This document shows positions 62,274 to 64,000 of a DNA stretch of 64,000 nucleotides, one piece after another; position 1 is the stretch's first letter; every line of letters starts with the position of its first letter. The DNA lies in NCBI GenBank assembly GCA_033964015.1, contig CM066920.1, forward strand, positions 8,585,912 to 8,649,911, given 5' to 3'. A program made the translations under genes and the position numbers. The stretch is from Scolanthus callimorphus. Lineage: Eukaryota > Cnidaria > Anthozoa > Actiniaria > Edwardsiidae. The notes under the pieces were generated by a model. The model made no database searches, was not told the DNA's origin, and saw only the letters and a list, made by a program, of their open reading frames with translations.

Positions 62274-63787
62274 ATGGCGGGTGGTTTAGAAGTGAACGTT
62301 TTGAAGGAGGAGGAAGATGAACAAACTATTGCAAATCTGAATAGCCTGAAGTACCTTTCTATCAGGGACGTTGTGGATTGCCAAATGGACATTGCGGATA
62401 TGTCAAATTTGCACATAAAAGGTAAGATCGTTGAAATTCACCATGCTGAGGTCTTGAATCCTTGTCCACGGCGGGCTCCCGCCAAAATCGAATTAGTATA
62501 AACCAACTAATGGTCTATTACAAATCCTGCATTCTGATTGGCTGAGCTACTAATGGTCTATTAGTGATAGACCGTGCCTGGCAAAACCACCACCTTTCTT
62601 TGCAAGAAAACTCGAGTTTTTTCAACATAAAATAATGGAATTCATTGCCAAAACCGACCAACTGGTTGGTTTATACTAAAACAATTAGACCTCTCGTCCT
62701 CATGTGCTATGATATCAATAGATATCATAGCACATTCGACCTGGAGGTCTAATTGTTAAATATATGGACGTGATTGGTTTTGTTTCAGGGGCGTAGCCAG
62801 GGGGGGAGGGGCAGGGACCAGCCCACCCCCCACCCCGGGACAAGGTGGGGGATAGTATAGGGTCAAGGGATAATGGGGAATAGATCCAGGGGATCTGGAT
62901 CTGCCACTGATTATTATTATTGATTAGGTTGGGACTTTCTTGCTTGCTTTGAACAGTTTTGTTGCTTTCTTGCAGGAATTGTTAGTACTGCATATCAAAC
63001 CTTTGATGGTGCTAAAACATCCAAAACAAAAAGCTCATCATACAAGATGCTACTGCTGATAAAAAGATACAAGTCTTTTCGACAACATCAATGTGTTCTT
63101 GAAAGGTGCATCGATTGACAAGTGCAATGGGTTGAAGGCCAAGGATACTATTATAATAAAAGGATTTCATCTTGAAAAATCATCTGTAAATGGTCATCCA
63201 TTCCAAATAGTGTCCAATAGTGATAAATATCATGTAAAAATCTGGACTATTCCTGCAAAAGAGGAAGCAATGCAGATAGAAATTAAAGAGTGTTCTAGTG
63301 ATTCGAAGCAAAGTTCTAGCCCCTCTACAAGTACTAACCCTGGAATACCATGTCTAAACTTTTATAGCTCAAGTTCAGAAGATGAAAAACAGAAACCAAC
63401 AAAGAGAAGGAGCACTAAAATGGACAAGCAGCCTACTATAGTGACATTTGGTGGGAAGAGACTGCATCTTACAGTATCACCCCCCAAAAGACCAGTCTAC
63501 ACAAAACTTGCAGAGCTGCAAACATGCAAACTAGGTTCAGCAGTGAATATATTTGCTGTAGTAGCATATGTTGAATTTGGAAGAAGGATTGATCCTTTAG
63601 CACTGCTGACTTTGGTAGATCCATCTTTGGATTTTAGATTTAAGGTTAATGTTTTTGCTAAAACCAGACAACAACTTCCAGTGGTACACTGTGCTGGCGA
63701 TATTCTAAGAATCCATGATGTTAAACTTTCCAAAAACCATTCTGGAGATGTAATCCTTGGGAAGTGCAGTAGTTCTGGTCTAAACTG
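62274..63787 (+). CDS. POT1: POT1-like telomere single-strand-binding protein, 5' two exons (continues past the window)
   Basis: Exon 1 is 62274-62421 (MAGGLEVNVLKEEEDEQ, donor AAAAG|GTAAGA, phase 1). Exon 2 is 62976-63787, ending at G|GTAAGT. Exon 2 holds a region that aligns with the first telomere-binding OB fold of POT1: YTKLAELQ, then VNIFAVVAYVEFGRR, LLTLVDPS and GDILRIHDVKLSK. Before it is a second OB-like segment split over exons 1 and 2 (LHIKGIVSTAYQTFDGAKTS, then LIIQDATADKKIQVF and GLKAKDTIIIKGFHL), joined by a serine-rich linker. This extra N-terminal fold is not in the vertebrate protein. Exon 2 needs two one-base corrections, near 63033 (A run) and 63079 (T run). The expected role is 3' overhang binding in shelterin. 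The gene name is a family-level call. Confidence 0.75.
62492..62763. mobile_element. Composite palindromic MITE, copy 2, in POT1 intron 1
   Basis: The same two-palindrome structure as 59021-59320, in the same orientation and slightly shorter. It begins about 70 bp after the POT1 exon 1 donor. Confidence 0.85.
62786..62911. mobile_element. hAT-like fragment in POT1 intron 1
   Basis: It opens with CAGGGGCGTAGCCAGGGGGG as at 49990 and ends near GGATCTGCCACTG. The inverted right end is not the same, so it is probably a truncated or different subfamily member. Confidence 0.5.
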
Positions 63788-64000
63788 GTAAGTGGTTCTG
63801 AAATGAAAACATGTTTAGGCCTCCCTTTCATTTTGCACTCATCTATCCAAAACTAGTACAAAGGGTATTATAGACCTATGTGGATAAGATTTGTGTGGTG
63901 GTGAAACCTCATCTGATTGTATGAGGTGTAGATACTAAAGTGTGTTTCTGGCTTCTGACTAAGCATACCCAATGATCCATGGCAACTAGGCCACAACTCC

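Overview
This window is animal nuclear DNA. It has multi-exon genes with GT-AG introns, abundant short inverted-repeat DNA elements and a metazoan BEL/Pao retrotransposon. The protein relatives (PAR-type bZIP factors, a GT10 fucosyltransferase, TMEM184C, ETFDH, CWF19L2, POT1), the short introns and the AT-rich intergenic DNA packed with hairpin MITEs suggest an invertebrate, most likely an anthozoan cnidarian such as a sea anemone. That assignment is inference and was not checked against any database.

Layout. 1-7280: a decayed BEL/Pao element, entered downstream of its 5' LTR. 7281-9110: gene-free, with a 337-bp direct duplication. 9111-20255: three tandem PAR-like bZIP genes on the + strand, each with a tiny first exon ending in phase 1 and one long second exon that carries the bZIP domain at its C-terminus. 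20256-22571: inverted-repeat elements. 22572-25706: a + strand alpha-1,3-fucosyltransferase-like gene, followed by an orphan, look-alike first exon at 26840. 28107-33726 (- strand): TMEM184C in nine exons. 34223-42441 (+ strand): ETFDH in fourteen exons, head-to-head with TMEM184C. 43359-62001 (- strand): CWF19L2 in nineteen exons, an intact 932-residue model, converging on ETFDH. 62274-63787 and beyond (+ strand): a POT1-like telomere gene, head-to-head with CWF19L2 across only 272 bp.

The genes do not form one pathway. They cover transcription control (bZIPs), Golgi glycosylation (FUT), a membrane protein (TMEM184C), mitochondrial electron transfer (ETFDH), spliceosome or lariat turnover (CWF19L2) and telomere protection (POT1). 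The first two bZIP promoters share E-box, D-box-like and TATA elements, as seen in clock-output genes. The introns are a catalogue of non-autonomous DNA transposons: TTAA-flanked fold-backs, MULE-like elements with 9-10 bp target duplications and hAT-like MITEs. A nine-copy 112-113 bp satellite begins exactly at a splice donor.

A caution for users: all nine reading-frame breaks seen in otherwise conserved host genes (bZIP-1, ETFDH last exon, POT1 exon 2) are single-base losses, mostly in short homopolymers. Consensus error is therefore more likely than gene death.
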